A DNA stretch of 64,000 bases from an uncultured Pseudomonadales bacterium (GTDB lineage Bacteria > Pseudomonadota > Gammaproteobacteria > Pseudomonadales > Pseudohongiellaceae), in contig CALTDI010000022.1 in assembly GCA_943842505.1 (NCBI GenBank), forward strand, positions 1 through 64,000, in the 5' to 3' direction. Made by a program: the position numbers and the translations under genes. Below the pieces are notes generated by a model. It searched no databases. It saw only the letters and a program-made list of their open reading frames with translations, and had not been told where the DNA came from. Positions 48,099 through 58,810 of the stretch are shown here, piece by piece. Each line of letters opens with the position of its first letter. The stretch's first letter is position 1.

Positions 48099-48123
48099 AT
48101 ACTTATAAATACTTATAAATAAC
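48094..48123 (+). repeat. 10-bp AT-rich tandem repeat between nuoB and nuoCD
   Basis: TATAAATACT is present twice, followed by a third copy with two changes at the end (48094-48103, 48104-48113, 48114-48123). It starts within the nuoB stop codon. Confidence 0.85.
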
Positions 48124-48157
48124 AGATAGATAAACCGATTAGCTAAAGTAAAATATT

Positions 48158-49930
48158 GTGATATCAAGCGCAGAAAACAGTAGCCAGACAGTCCCCGCCG
48201 CATTGGAGCAGATGCGACAGTTGCATGGCGATCTCATCAGGTCGGAGCAGGTGACCTGCGACGGCATGCCGACAGTATGGGTGGACCGGCAAGACATAAA
48301 GACTGTGCTGCGAGCGCTACGGGATGAGACTACGCCTCGCTTTGAGATGCTATTCGACGTTACCGCCATCGACGAGCGGCTTAGATGCAACCGGGCAGGG
48401 CAGCCGGCAAGCGAATTTACCGTCGTCTACCACCTTATGTCCTTCTCCGGGAATTGCGATTTCCGAGTGAAAGTAGCCCTGCAGGACAGCGATCTCACTA
48501 TTCCAAGTGTCGTGCAACTGTGGCCCAGCGCTAACTGGTATGAACGTGAAGTCTGGGACATGTTCGGAATCAAATTCGATGGTCACCCAAACCTCTATCG
48601 AATCGTGTTGCCGCCCACCTGGAAGGGGCACGCCCTGCGTAAGGAGCATCCGGCTCGAGCGACCGAGATGGAGCCATTCTCTCTAAGCGACGAGCAGGAA
48701 GACTATGAGCAGGCGGCACTGAAATTTAAGCCGGAAGAGTGGGGCATGAAGCGAGAGTCGGAGAATTCCGAATTCATGTTTCTCAATCTAGGCCCGAATC
48801 ACCCCAGTGTGCATGGTGCGTTTCGCATAGCCTTGCAGCTCGATGGTGAGATTCTCGTGGATGCGGTGCCAGACATTGGTTATCACCATCGTGGCGCCGA
48901 AAAGATGGGCGAGCGACAGTCCTGGCACACCTACATACCCTATACCGATCGCATCGACTATCTTGGCGGTGTGATGAACAACCTGCCCTATGTAATGGCA
49001 GTCGAGAAGATGGCGGGCATCGAGGTGCCGGAGCGGGTGAAGGTTATCCGCGTCATGCTCTCTGAGATGTTTCGAATCTGTAGCCATCTCCTGTTCTATG
49101 GCACGTTTGCACAAGACGTAGGGCAGTTGTCACCGATCTTCTACATGTTCGTGGAGCGCGAGCGCATATTCAATATCATCGAATCGATATGCGGCGCCCG
49201 TATGCATCCTGGCTGGTTTCGAATCGGCGGTGTCGCGCAAGACCTGCCAAATGGTTGGGAGAAGCGCATACAGGAATTGTTAGATTTCATGCCAGCGCGT
49301 CTCGACGAATACGACAGCATGGTGATGAATAACGGAATCTTGAAGCGACGCACCCAGGGTGTAGGCGTCTATGACACGAACGAGGCATTCAACTGGGGTG
49401 TAACCGGCGCCGGTTTGCGAGCGACGGGCCTGGAGTGGGATTTTCGTAAGCAGCGTCCCTATAGCGGCTATGAAAACTTCGAGTTCGATGTGCCTATAGC
49501 TGTTAATGGCGATTGCTATGACCGCTGCGCGATTCGAGTGGAGGAGATGCGACAGAGCCTGCGTATCATTAAGCAGTGCATGGACAATATGCCTTCGGGT
49601 AACTACAAGTCCGATCACCCGCTGACTACACCGCCGCGCAAAGAAAACACCATGCAGGATATCGAGACCCTGATTAACCACTTTCTTAGTGTCAGTTGGG
49701 GGCCGGTGATTCCAGCGAATGAAGTAACCATGACTATCGAGGCAACGAAGGGGTTGAACAGTTACTATCTAATAAGTGATGGCAGCACCACCTCTTACAG
49801 GACACGTATTCGAACTCCATCGTTTGCTCACCTACAGATGATTCCCGAGATATCACGAGGGTTTATGGTGTCGGATTTAATCGCGATCATTGCGAGTATC
49901 GATTTCGTTATGGCCGACGTGGATAGATAG
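48158..49930 (+). CDS. nuoCD: NADH-quinone oxidoreductase fused subunits C/D
   Basis: 590 residues. NuoC domain (about 1-190) has [17 protein letters not shown]; NuoD domain follows with [30 protein letters not shown], and the quinone-site region. The C-D fusion is typical of gammaproteobacteria. It starts with GTG at 48158 and lacks a strong ribosome site. It is a peripheral-arm subunit at the quinone cavity. Confidence 0.95.
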   Translation: MISSAENSSQTVPAALEQMRQLHGDLIRSEQVTCDGMPTVWVDRQDIKTVLRALRDETTPRFEMLFDVTAIDERLRCNRAGQPASEFTVVYHLMSFSGNCDFRVKVALQDSDLTIPSVVQLWPSANWYEREVWDMFGIKFDGHPNLYRIVLPPTWKGHALRKEHPARATEMEPFSLSDEQEDYEQAALKFKPEEWGMKRESENSEFMFLNLGPNHPSVHGAFRIALQLDGEILVDAVPDIGYHHRGAEKMGERQSWHTYIPYTDRIDYLGGVMNNLPYVMAVEKMAGIEVPERVKVIRVMLSEMFRICSHLLFYGTFAQDVGQLSPIFYMFVERERIFNIIESICGARMHPGWFRIGGVAQDLPNGWEKRIQELLDFMPARLDEYDSMVMNNGILKRRTQGVGVYDTNEAFNWGVTGAGLRATGLEWDFRKQRPYSGYENFEFDVPIAVNGDCYDRCAIRVEEMRQSLRIIKQCMDNMPSGNYKSDHPLTTPPRKENTMQDIETLINHFLSVSWGPVIPANEVTMTIEATKGLNSYYLISDGSTTSYRTRIRTPSFAHLQMIPEISRGFMVSDLIAIIASIDFVMADVDR

Positions 49931-50001
49931 TGTGTGCAGAAGAGTTGCTCAATGAGAGCCGGAAATACAACTAGATTTGTGAATGTGAATGTGAAAGTGA
50001 A

Positions 50002-50520
50002 ATGAGCCAGCGAGTTATAGCAAGTACAGCGAAGAAGGCGCGCAAGTTATCCGCAGAGGAGATTGCGGAGATCGAGCATGAGATGACCCTCTATCCAGAC
50101 AAGAAAGCGGTCGGGCTAGAGGCGTTGAAGATCGTGCAGAAGAGCCAAGGCTGGGTGTCAGACGAGAGCCTGTTAGGCATAGCTAAATACCTGGATATTC
50201 CGGTGGCCGATCTTGAGGGAGTGGCAACATTTTTCAATCTGGTCTATCGCGAGCCGGTAGGAAAGAACGTCATACTTTTCTGCGATAGCGTCAGCTGCTG
50301 GATCATGGGCTGCGAGAGTGTCAAGGGTCATATCAAGCAGCAGCTGGATATCGACTATGGCCAGACTACCGAGGATGGTGATTTCACGCTAATACCGGTT
50401 CCCTGCCTGGGTGACTGTGACAGGGCTCCGGTGATGATGGTCGGCCCGGATCTGCATAGAAATCTGACGCCAGAGAAAATTGATTCGATCATTAGTGACT
50501 ACAAGAACAAACAGGGTTAA
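50002..50520 (+). CDS. nuoE: NADH-quinone oxidoreductase subunit E
   Basis: 172 residues with a [2Fe-2S] thioredoxin-like fold; Cys in FCDSVSCWIMGC and VPCLGDCDRAP. It works with NuoF in the NADH-oxidising module. The ATG at 50002 directly follows four GTGAAW hexamers (49979-50002) in place of a usual ribosome site. nuoF follows 12 bases later. Confidence 0.94.
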   Translation: MSQRVIASTAKKARKLSAEEIAEIEHEMTLYPDKKAVGLEALKIVQKSQGWVSDESLLGIAKYLDIPVADLEGVATFFNLVYREPVGKNVILFCDSVSCWIMGCESVKGHIKQQLDIDYGQTTEDGDFTLIPVPCLGDCDRAPVMMVGPDLHRNLTPEKIDSIISDYKNKQG

Positions 50521-50532
50521 ACGGAAATAGAA

Positions 50533-51813
50533 GTGGTAACAAAGCCATTAACAAAAAATATCGATATGTCGCGCCCTCCGCTAGACATCGCTGCCTATGA
50601 GGCGAATGAGGGGTATCAGAGCCTACACGCAATCGCGAAGGGCTTGAGCCCCGAAGACGTGTTGCAGTTGGTCAAGGATTCTGGACTTAAGGGAAGGGGC
50701 GGCGCAGGCTTTCCTACGGGCTTGAAGTGGAGCTTCGTGCCTTCGGGAGATAATTCGCCCAAGCAAAAATACCTCGTGGTGAATGCCGACGAGATGGAGC
50801 CGGGCACGTTTAAAGATCGACTGCTGATGGAGGGTGATCCGCATCTTTTATTGGAAGGTATGCTTATCGCTGCTTACACGATTCAGGCGAGCAAGGCCTA
50901 TATATTCTTGAGAGGCGAGTATACGGTTTCCGAGCAGGCCTTAAGAAAGGCGATCAAAGAGGCGTATGAGAAGGGCTATCTAGGCAAGAATATTCTGGGC
51001 ACGGGTTTCGACCTCGACATCATCATGCATACCAGTGCGGGGCGTTATATCTGCGGTGAAGAAACAGCGCTATTGAATGCCCTCGAAGGTAAGCGCGCGA
51101 ATCCCAGAGCTAAGCCTCCGTTTCCTCAGGTAAGCGGTCTGTGGGGTAAGCCCACGATCGTGAACAACGTAGAAACTATTTGTAATCTTCCTGGGATTTT
51201 AACCTATGGCGTAGATTGGTATCACGGCCTGACTAAGGGTAATGATCACGGCACGAAATTATTTGGCGTTAGCGGTAAGGTAAAGACGCCTGGTTGTTGG
51301 GAATTACCACTTGGGCTTCCCATAAGAGAGTTGATAGAAAATTATGCAGGCGGGATGCAAGACGGTCTTGAATTGAGAGGCTTTCTACCTGGCGGTGGCT
51401 CTACCGACTTCATGTTGCCCGAGCATCTTGATATCACGCTTGATTATGATGAGATTGCGAAGGTCGGGAGCCGACTGGCTACCGGTACGATGATTATTTT
51501 GGATGACAAGACCTGCCCGGTTGGCATGGTTGGGAATCTTATGAAATTCTTCGCGCACGAATCCTGCGGATTCTGCACCCCGTGTCGCGATGGGCTGCCT
51601 TGGGTAGATCAGATTTTTCGCGATTTCGAGAATGGTCTGGGTAGTGAGAAAGATTTGCAGATTCTGCATGATCACGTGACTTATCTTGGGCCAGGAAGGA
51701 CGTTCTGCGCACTGGCGCCTGGAGCAACCGCTCCGCTGGGTAGTGGGTTGAAACATTTTAAAGAAGACTTTGAAAAACATATTACGGAGAAGCGCTGCAG
51801 CTATAAGCACTAA
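50533..51813 (+). CDS. nuoF: NADH-quinone oxidoreductase subunit F
   Basis: Binds NADH, FMN and a [4Fe-4S] cluster (N3). FMN/NADH motifs: GLKGRGGAGFPTGLKW, AYIFLRGEY, YICGEETALLNALEGKR; cluster Cys in ESCGFCTPCRDG and RTFCALAPGA. GTG start at 50533. 426 residues. Confidence 0.96.
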   Translation: MVTKPLTKNIDMSRPPLDIAAYEANEGYQSLHAIAKGLSPEDVLQLVKDSGLKGRGGAGFPTGLKWSFVPSGDNSPKQKYLVVNADEMEPGTFKDRLLMEGDPHLLLEGMLIAAYTIQASKAYIFLRGEYTVSEQALRKAIKEAYEKGYLGKNILGTGFDLDIIMHTSAGRYICGEETALLNALEGKRANPRAKPPFPQVSGLWGKPTIVNNVETICNLPGILTYGVDWYHGLTKGNDHGTKLFGVSGKVKTPGCWELPLGLPIRELIENYAGGMQDGLELRGFLPGGGSTDFMLPEHLDITLDYDEIAKVGSRLATGTMIILDDKTCPVGMVGNLMKFFAHESCGFCTPCRDGLPWVDQIFRDFENGLGSEKDLQILHDHVTYLGPGRTFCALAPGATAPLGSGLKHFKEDFEKHITEKRCSYKH

Positions 51814-51850
51814 TCATGCTTGCACCTGTTGACCGTGCTTGGAGTTAGAG

Positions 51851-54571
51851 ATGGCGAAAATTGTTATTGATGGGGTGGAATACGAGGTAAACCCCGATAA
51901 CAATCTGTTACAGGAATGCCTGTCGCAGGGTTTGGACTTGCCTTATTTTTGCTGGCATCCCAGCATGGGATCCGTCGGTGCCTGCAGGCAGTGCGCGGTT
52001 AAACAATACCGTGACGAAGATGACAAGGAAGGCATGCTGGTTATGGCTTGCATGACGCCCGCTAGTGATGGTGCGATCATATCTCTAGAGGATGAGCAGG
52101 CGAAGTCGTTCAGATCGGATGTCATAGAGAGCCTGATGATAAGCCATCCCCATGATTGCCCAGTCTGTGAAGAGGGCGGCGAGTGTCATCTGCAAGATAT
52201 GACGCAGATGTCCGGGCATAACTACCGTCGCTACGACAAGAAGAAACGAACCCATCGCAATCAATATCTTGGCCCGTTCATCAACCATGAGATGAATCGT
52301 TGTATTACCTGCTACCGCTGTGTGCGTTACTACGATGACTACGCAGGCGGAACCGATCTCTCGGCTCAAGCCTCCCATCATCATGTGTATTTCGGTAGAC
52401 ACGAAGAGGGCGTTCTCGAGAGTGAGTTTAGTGGCAACCTGGTTGAGGTTTGTCCTACGGGTGTTTTCACCGACAAGGCTTTTAGCCAGCACTATAGTCG
52501 TAAGTGGGATCTGCAGACTGCACCGTCGGTCTGTGTGGGCTGCTCGGTAGGCTGTAATACGGCTCCGGGTGAGCGCTATGGCACTCTGCGCAGAATCGTT
52601 AATCGCTATAATAGCGAAGTGAATGGCTATTTCCTCTGCGATAGGGGTCGTTTCGGTTTCGATTATGTGAATAGCAGGGAGCGACTGTTAGAGCCGGTTA
52701 AGCGTGTCGATAACACCGGAGAGCTGCTCGCGGATGATGAGATCAAGGCGGTTATCAAAGAATTTTCGCGGGAGGGCACCATCGGTATAGGTTCTCCACG
52801 CGCCAGCAACGAATCAAACTTCGCTCTTAAGACCATGGTCGGTGATGAGAATTTCTTCGCAGGCTACTCGGATAGCGAGAGCGAGTCGATGGCTGCGGTC
52901 TTAACGCTGGCATCCGATAAGGCATTTCACAGTCCTAGTGTGCGAAAGATCGAAGAAGCAGATGCTGTGCTGATCCTAGGCGAGGACGTTACCAACGTCG
53001 CACCGCGAATTGCGTTGGCGCTGCGACAGTCGGTGCGCAATAAGGCTATGGATTTGGCGAGCGAGAGCAGGATACCGCAGTGGCAGGATGCTGCCGTGCG
53101 TGAGCTTGCGCAACACGAGCGCAGTCCTCTGAGCATATTAAGTCCGGCGGTTAGCCGTCTCGACGATATTGCAGCCGATAGAGTAATCGAATCGCTTCCA
53201 GCGCTGGTTGCGATGGGGCATCAGATAGCGAATAAAATTTCTGGTTCAGCGCCTGCGGCGACTTCTCCTGAGCATGATGCGGTAGCGGAAAAGATTGCGG
53301 CGCAGCTGAAGGGTGCAAAGCGGCCACTCATCGTTGCCGGTAGTAGCAACGGCAGTGAACTCATTAAGGCGGCGGCAAATATTGCCAGAGCCCTGCATGA
53401 AGATGGCGAGGACGCCGCTATCGACCTGTGTTTGTTAGTACCCGAAGTAAACAGCATCGGCATGGGCTTGATGGCGGCGGAAGAAAATAGCCTCGGTGTC
53501 GCCTTAGACAAATTAAGCAGCGGTGCGGCGAAGCGCGTTATCGTTTTGGAGAATGACCTCTACCGACGTGCAGCCAAGAGTCAGGTGGATTCGGCCTTGG
53601 ATAAGGCTGAGAAAGTGTTGGTTCTGGATCAGGTGACTACAGCGACTACGGCGAAGGCAGATGTAATTCTTCCCGTTACTGCATTTTCAGAACATGAAGC
53701 AACCTACATCAATTATGAGGGCAGAGCGCAGCTCAGCTTTCAGGTGCATCAGTGTCAGAAGATGGCGCAGCCTGCCTGGCGCTGGATAAGTGATGCCGCG
53801 CATATAGACGACCTCGTAGAGCGATGCTGTAGCGAGGCGCCAGGTTTTGCAAAATTGCGCGATGTGCTGCCAGGCGAGAATCCGTTCATTGCAGGTATGA
53901 AGGTGCCACGACAATCTCATCGATACAGTGGTCGTACGGCGATGATCGCGAATGTAAACGTGCATGAGCCGAAGCAGATGGAAGACAAGGAATCCATCAT
54001 GTCGTTCTCGATGGAAGGAATATCAGCCCAGAAAGACCCGTCTATTATGGCGTCGCCGTGGGCGCCGAAGTGGAATTCGAATCAATCGATTAGCAAGTTT
54101 CAAGATGAGGTTAACGGTGAGCTGAAGCAGGGCCACGTAGGGAGCCTGTTGTTCGAGAAAACTGCTAGTGGTTCTTATTTTGATGTGCCAGCTGTTGCTG
54201 CGCAGCCATCGGGCAAGCAACTTCATCTCGCGCTGTCTTATCAGATATTCGGTAGTGATGAATTAAGCGCCAGGGCCGAGCCAATTCGTGAGCGCATGAC
54301 CGATGCCTATGTGGGAATCTGCCCAGAGGATGCGCAGAGCAGGGGATTGGCTCAGGGTGACGTGGCCACCATAACGCCTACCGGCGCTCCGGTAGTCGTC
54401 TGTATTCGTACCGGCGTTAAGCCCGGTACGGCCTTGCTGTATTGTGGTGACGCGAATATCAGCCCGGCAGAATTTACAGGTTTACTAGAAATTGAAAAGA
54501 GCGCCGCGCAGGCTACCAGTCGCGGCATATCGAGTTTAATCGTGAGTGATTTTCAGGAAGAGGAAATCTAA
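51851..54571 (+). CDS. nuoG: NADH-quinone oxidoreductase subunit G
   Basis: 906 residues. An N-terminal ferredoxin domain has [2Fe-2S] Cys (FCWHPSMGSVGACRQC), then the HDCPVCEEGGECHLQD region, CITCYRCVRYYDD, and the extra cluster CVGCSVGC (N7) of the E. coli type. A large molybdopterin-oxidoreductase-like domain without cofactor follows. The ATG at 51851, with GGAG upstream, was preferred to 51839. Four bases separate it from nuoH. Confidence 0.95.
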   Translation: MAKIVIDGVEYEVNPDNNLLQECLSQGLDLPYFCWHPSMGSVGACRQCAVKQYRDEDDKEGMLVMACMTPASDGAIISLEDEQAKSFRSDVIESLMISHPHDCPVCEEGGECHLQDMTQMSGHNYRRYDKKKRTHRNQYLGPFINHEMNRCITCYRCVRYYDDYAGGTDLSAQASHHHVYFGRHEEGVLESEFSGNLVEVCPTGVFTDKAFSQHYSRKWDLQTAPSVCVGCSVGCNTAPGERYGTLRRIVNRYNSEVNGYFLCDRGRFGFDYVNSRERLLEPVKRVDNTGELLADDEIKAVIKEFSREGTIGIGSPRASNESNFALKTMVGDENFFAGYSDSESESMAAVLTLASDKAFHSPSVRKIEEADAVLILGEDVTNVAPRIALALRQSVRNKAMDLASESRIPQWQDAAVRELAQHERSPLSILSPAVSRLDDIAADRVIESLPALVAMGHQIANKISGSAPAATSPEHDAVAEKIAAQLKGAKRPLIVAGSSNGSELIKAAANIARALHEDGEDAAIDLCLLVPEVNSIGMGLMAAEENSLGVALDKLSSGAAKRVIVLENDLYRRAAKSQVDSALDKAEKVLVLDQVTTATTAKADVILPVTAFSEHEATYINYEGRAQLSFQVHQCQKMAQPAWRWISDAAHIDDLVERCCSEAPGFAKLRDVLPGENPFIAGMKVPRQSHRYSGRTAMIANVNVHEPKQMEDKESIMSFSMEGISAQKDPSIMASPWAPKWNSNQSISKFQDEVNGELKQGHVGSLLFEKTASGSYFDVPAVAAQPSGKQLHLALSYQIFGSDELSARAEPIRERMTDAYVGICPEDAQSRGLAQGDVATITPTGAPVVVCIRTGVKPGTALLYCGDANISPAEFTGLLEIEKSAAQATSRGISSLIVSDFQEEEI

Positions 54572-54574
54572 CTG

Positions 54575-55534
54575 ATGACATTCGAAGTGGGTTCCGGTTT
54601 AAGCATAGGTGTGATTCTAGCGACGGTTATCGTCGTTGCCGCCATGCTTATCTGGGTAGAGCGTCGACTGTTAAGCTTCTGGCAAGAGCGGCTAGGGCCC
54701 AACCGCGTAGGCCCTTTCGGCTTGCTACAGGTTGTCGCTGACATGATTAAGATTTTTACCAAGGAAGATTGGGTGCCGCCCTTCGCCGACAAATTCAGTT
54801 TCGTACTGGCGCCGGCGATTATCATGACGGTAATTCTTCTCAGCTTTAGCGTTATTCCTTTCGCGCCTGGAGTTGGAGTTGTGGATTCGAATATAGGTGT
54901 GCTCTTCGTGCTCGCTATGGCCTCCCTCGGCGCCTACAGCGTGATGTTGGCCGGTCTTTCTTCTGACAACAAATATGCCTTGTTAGGTTCGTTGCGCGCT
55001 GCAGCACAAATGATTAGCTACGAAGTCTTCATGGGTATCTCTATTCTCGGCGTAGTCGCACTCTCCGGCAGCTTTAACCTGCGCGAAATTGTCCTCGCTC
55101 AGGAAGAGAACGGTTGGTACATCTTTCCGCAGTTTATCGGCTTCGTTATCTTTCTAATAGCGGGCGTGGCAGAGAGCCATCGATTACCATTCGATATTCC
55201 GGAGGCAGAGCAGGAAATTTGTGCCGGCTACCACACGGAATACTCGGGCATGAAATTTGGCATGTTCTTCGTCGGAGAGTACCTGGGGCTTGTCTTGATA
55301 TCGTCATTGATCACCGTGCTCTTCTTCGGCGGCTGGTTGGGGCCATCATTCTTGCCTGGTATTTTTTGGTTTGCGTTAAAGTCCTTCGTATTTATAGCAT
55401 TCTTTATATTATTGAGAGCGGCGATACCTAGGCCGCGTTATGACCAGTTGATGACTTACGGTTGGTTATTCTTGTTGCCGGTGTCCCTGTTGAACCTGCT
55501 GATCACCGGCGTAATTATTTTGAGTACATCCTGA
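54575..55534 (+). CDS. nuoH: NADH-quinone oxidoreductase subunit H
   Basis: Eight-helix membrane subunit that forms the quinone entry. Conserved ERRLLSFWQERLGPNRVGP, then AESHRLPFDIPEAEQE, then GYHTEYSGMKFGMFF. 319 residues. Overall complete. Confidence 0.96.
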   Translation: MTFEVGSGLSIGVILATVIVVAAMLIWVERRLLSFWQERLGPNRVGPFGLLQVVADMIKIFTKEDWVPPFADKFSFVLAPAIIMTVILLSFSVIPFAPGVGVVDSNIGVLFVLAMASLGAYSVMLAGLSSDNKYALLGSLRAAAQMISYEVFMGISILGVVALSGSFNLREIVLAQEENGWYIFPQFIGFVIFLIAGVAESHRLPFDIPEAEQEICAGYHTEYSGMKFGMFFVGEYLGLVLISSLITVLFFGGWLGPSFLPGIFWFALKSFVFIAFFILLRAAIPRPRYDQLMTYGWLFLLPVSLLNLLITGVIILSTS

Positions 55535-55558
55535 TGTCGCGACAATATGGAGAAAGAC

Positions 55559-56098
55559 ATGCTCACTCTGATTAAGGACACTCTGACTAGTCAGGTGGTA
55601 ACCCTTTGGCGGGTGTTCTCTCATCTTTGGGTGAAGGCGGACACCGTCGAGTATCCCGATGAAATGCCTTATATGTTCCCGCGTTGGCGTGGGCGCATCA
55701 TACTCAGTCGTGATCCTGACGGTGAGGAGCGCTGTGTCGCTTGTAATCTTTGTGCCGTAGCCTGTCCCGTAGATTGTATTGCGCTGCAGAAGACTGAAGA
55801 CGATGAGGGGCGCTGGTACCCGGAATTCTTTCGTATCAATTTCTCCAGATGCATCATGTGCGGTTTCTGCGAAGAAGCCTGCCCCACAAACGCCATTCAA
55901 CTCACGCCGGATTTTGAGATGGCTGAATACGAACGACAAGACATGGTTTGGGAGAAAGAAGATTTGCTGATCGATGGCACTGGCAAGTACCACGATTATA
56001 ACTTCTACCGTGTGGCAGGAAAGAAGATAGGCGGTAAGGATAAGGGTGAGGCGCGCAATGAGGCAGTGCCGGTGAACGTGAGGAGTCTGTTGCCGTGA
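55559..56098 (+). CDS. nuoI: NADH-quinone oxidoreductase subunit I
   Basis: Carries two [4Fe-4S] clusters (N6a, N6b): [15 protein letters not shown] and [15 protein letters not shown]. The ATG at 55559 follows GGAGAAAG and matches homologue starts; an in-frame ATG at 55547 adds four residues. 179 residues. nuoJ starts within its stop (GTGA). Confidence 0.95.
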   Translation: MLTLIKDTLTSQVVTLWRVFSHLWVKADTVEYPDEMPYMFPRWRGRIILSRDPDGEERCVACNLCAVACPVDCIALQKTEDDEGRWYPEFFRINFSRCIMCGFCEEACPTNAIQLTPDFEMAEYERQDMVWEKEDLLIDGTGKYHDYNFYRVAGKKIGGKDKGEARNEAVPVNVRSLLP

Positions 56099-56577
56099 TT
56101 CTGTTGTTCTATATAGCTGGCGCGGTTGCTGTTATTGCTACCGTTGCGGTAATCCTGCAGACCAATATTGTGCACGCATTGATCTATCTGATTCTATCTC
56201 TGCTAGCCGTAGCCGTATGTTTCTATGTCCTGGGTGCGCCGTTTGCGGCGGTATTAGAGGCGATAGTCTATGCGGGCGCCATCATGGTGTTGTTTCTGTT
56301 CGTGATTATGATGTTGAACATGGGGCAACAGAGTCTGGATCAGGAGCGCAGTTGGATGGGCCCGAAGGTATGGATCGTCCCGTCTTTGCTCGCATCGGTG
56401 TTGCTTGCGCAATTGCTTGCGGTGCTGTCTCAATACGATCAGGAGTTGGCGCTAACGACGGTCGATGTCATGCAGGTAAGTGCCTTGTTGTTTGGTCCTT
56501 ATGTGCTGGCGGTAGAACTCGCCTCCATACTGCTCCTGGCAGGGTTGGTGTCTGCCTACCATTTGGCGAAAAAATAG
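56095..56577 (+). CDS. nuoJ: NADH-quinone oxidoreductase subunit J
   Basis: Five-helix membrane subunit; [20 protein letters not shown] is the conserved pi-bulge helix. Starts with GTG at 56095, overlapping the nuoI stop. 160 residues. A micro-ORF fills the gap to nuoK. Confidence 0.94.
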   Translation: MILLFYIAGAVAVIATVAVILQTNIVHALIYLILSLLAVAVCFYVLGAPFAAVLEAIVYAGAIMVLFLFVIMMLNMGQQSLDQERSWMGPKVWIVPSLLASVLLAQLLAVLSQYDQELALTTVDVMQVSALLFGPYVLAVELASILLLAGLVSAYHLAKK

Positions 56578-56579
56578 TG

Positions 56580-56636
56580 ATGCGTTTACTGAGTGTTATG
56601 ACTAACGAAATTAAACAGATGGGTCGCGAAAGATAA
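56580..56636 (+). CDS. 18-residue micro-ORF between nuoJ and nuoK
   Basis: ATG at 56580 two bases after the nuoJ stop, encoding [18 protein letters not shown], and stop TAA overlapping the nuoK ATG as TAATG. It fills the whole gap. It probably serves to carry ribosomes into nuoK by re-initiation, since nuoK has a weak ribosome site. Whether the peptide itself has a role is unknown. Confidence 0.4.
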   Translation: MRLLSVMTNEIKQMGRER

Positions 56637-56944
56637 TGGAATCGATACCTGTTGAACATGGATTAATCTTGGCCGGCATCCTGTTTGTCTTGGGGCTGGT
56701 CGGGGTTTTAACGCGGCGCAATATCGTGTTTGTACTGATGTCGCTAGAGATCATGATTAACGCGAGCGGCCTGGCGTTCATTGTGGCTGCGTCGCGCTGG
56801 GAGCATGCCGATGGTCAGATTATGTTCTTGATGATTCTTACTCTAGCCGCCGCGGAAGTTGCGGTTGGCTTGGGTTTAATAATCCAAATGTACAGGCGAT
56901 ATCACACGGTTGATATCAACGTATTAAGTCAGATGAAGGGATAG
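56636..56944 (+). CDS. nuoK: NADH-quinone oxidoreductase subunit K
   Basis: Three-helix subunit with the conserved membrane Glu in [14 protein letters not shown] and in [13 protein letters not shown], both part of the proton path. 102 residues. The start overlaps the micro-ORF stop. Confidence 0.95.
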   Translation: MESIPVEHGLILAGILFVLGLVGVLTRRNIVFVLMSLEIMINASGLAFIVAASRWEHADGQIMFLMILTLAAAEVAVGLGLIIQMYRRYHTVDINVLSQMKG

Positions 56945-56959
56945 GGGCAGGAAGCTAGA

Positions 56960-58810
56960 GTGCAAGATTTAATTTGGCTATTACCGACATTTCCTTTGCT
57001 GGGCTTCTTAAGCCTGGTGCTGACTAGTGGGAATCTGCCTAAGAAAGCCGTTGCCGTTATCGGTGCAGGTTCTATTGGGCTTTCGTTCATCACCGCCGCC
57101 CTGATTGCTGTAGAGTTTCTGGGCTCCGGTGAGACGCATTTTATTCTGGAAGTGTGGACATGGATGGCGGTGGGAGAGTTCACCCCTGGGTTTAGTTTCT
57201 ACCTCGACGGTCTGTCTCTGGTAATGATGCTGGTGATCACCGGCGTTGGTTTTCTGATTCACCTCTATTCGACTGGGTTCATGCTGGATGACCCTAGTTA
57301 CAGCCGTTTCTTCTCTTATATGAATCTGTTTGTAGCATCGATGTTGATGTTGGTGCTGGCCGACAACCTGGTCCTGTTATACCTGGGCTGGGAAGGCGTA
57401 GGCCTGTGTAGCTATCTATTGATCGGCTTCTGGTATGAAAAGCCAGAGAATGGCTACGCGGCCCGAAAGGCATTCGTCACGACACGGGTGGGCGATACGT
57501 CTATGGCGATAGGCCTGTTCCTGCTGTTTGCTCAGCTAGGCACACTAAATATCCAGGATATGCTCCATGCAGCCGAGACCCAATGGGCTGTTGGCTCCGG
57601 TCTGGCTGTCGCTGCCTCACTGCTGTTGCTGGGTGGCGCGGTGGGCAAGTCTGCTCAGCTACCGCTACAGACCTGGTTGCCGGATGCCATGGCTGGACCC
57701 ACACCAATCTCCGCCCTGATTCACGCCGCGACGATGGTTACCGCCGGTGTCTACTTGATCGCCAGAACGCATGTCTTGTTCGAACTAGCGCCTAGCGTGC
57801 AGCTATTGGTTGCCTGGATAGGCCTGATTACGCTACTGATGGCCGGTTTCACCGCCATGACGCAACACGATATCAAGCGAATCCTTGCCTATTCCACAGT
57901 AAGCCAGATCGGTTATATGTTCCTCGGTCTGGGTGTTGGCGCCTGGTCAGCATCTGTATTTCACCTGATGACCCACGCTTTCTTCAAGGCTTTGTTATTC
58001 CTTGCTGCAGGCACGGTCATACACAGTCTGCATCATGAGCATGACATCTTTAAGATGGGGGGTAAGCGCAAGCAGCTACCCATCGCCTTCGCCTCATTCA
58101 TGATTGGTAGTCTTGCCCTGGCGGCGTTTCCCTTCACGTCGGGATATTTCAGTAAGGATGAGATTCTGATTGCGGCTCTAGAGATGGAAGGGCCGGGGAT
58201 GTTGCTGTGGATGGGCGGAGTGCTGGGAGCATTCCTGACCGGTATCTACAGTTTCAGATTAGTGTTCGTCGTGTTCTTTGGTCAGAGCAAGGGCCACCAC
58301 GAAGAGAAAGAAGTGACAGGGTTTAGCATGGCTACGCCTCTGATTATTCTGATGGTGTTGGCATTATTCGGCGGTTGGATTCAGATTCCGGTAGACGCGG
58401 TGTTCAGCCATGGTGAAGTGCATGAAGAGCATCACATCAGCGGCTTCCTGCACGCGGTAATGATCGCGGTTCCACTTCTGGGTATAGGATTAAGCTATCT
58501 CTTTTATATGTCGAAGACATTCTCTGTAGAGAAGCTGATGGCTAAGCCGATCGCGGCTTCGCTGCATCGATTCTGGTTCAGCGGCTGGGGCATGGACGCA
58601 CTGTATGACCTGCTCTTCGTTAAGCCATTCCTGTTTCTGGCTAGAATCAATAAGAAAGACTTCATCGACGCTATATACGCCTTGCTAGTGGAAATCTCTC
58701 GTGTCACGCATGGCATGTTGGCGCGCACCCAAACGGGTCAGCTGCGCTGGTACGCCATGAGTATTGCCGCAGGTGTAGTGCTCCTGACCGCCGTAGGGGT
58801 ATTGCTATGA
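56960..58810 (+). CDS. nuoL: NADH-quinone oxidoreductase subunit L
   Basis: Antiporter-like proton pump with the long lateral helix at the C-terminus. Conserved WEGVGLCSYLLIGFWYEK, LPLQTWLPDAMAGPTP, and HAFFKALLFLAAGTVIH. 616 residues. GTG start at 56960 with AGGAAG upstream. It overlaps nuoM by 4 bases. Confidence 0.96.
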   Translation: MQDLIWLLPTFPLLGFLSLVLTSGNLPKKAVAVIGAGSIGLSFITAALIAVEFLGSGETHFILEVWTWMAVGEFTPGFSFYLDGLSLVMMLVITGVGFLIHLYSTGFMLDDPSYSRFFSYMNLFVASMLMLVLADNLVLLYLGWEGVGLCSYLLIGFWYEKPENGYAARKAFVTTRVGDTSMAIGLFLLFAQLGTLNIQDMLHAAETQWAVGSGLAVAASLLLLGGAVGKSAQLPLQTWLPDAMAGPTPISALIHAATMVTAGVYLIARTHVLFELAPSVQLLVAWIGLITLLMAGFTAMTQHDIKRILAYSTVSQIGYMFLGLGVGAWSASVFHLMTHAFFKALLFLAAGTVIHSLHHEHDIFKMGGKRKQLPIAFASFMIGSLALAAFPFTSGYFSKDEILIAALEMEGPGMLLWMGGVLGAFLTGIYSFRLVFVVFFGQSKGHHEEKEVTGFSMATPLIILMVLALFGGWIQIPVDAVFSHGEVHEEHHISGFLHAVMIAVPLLGIGLSYLFYMSKTFSVEKLMAKPIAASLHRFWFSGWGMDALYDLLFVKPFLFLARINKKDFIDAIYALLVEISRVTHGMLARTQTGQLRWYAMSIAAGVVLLTAVGVLL

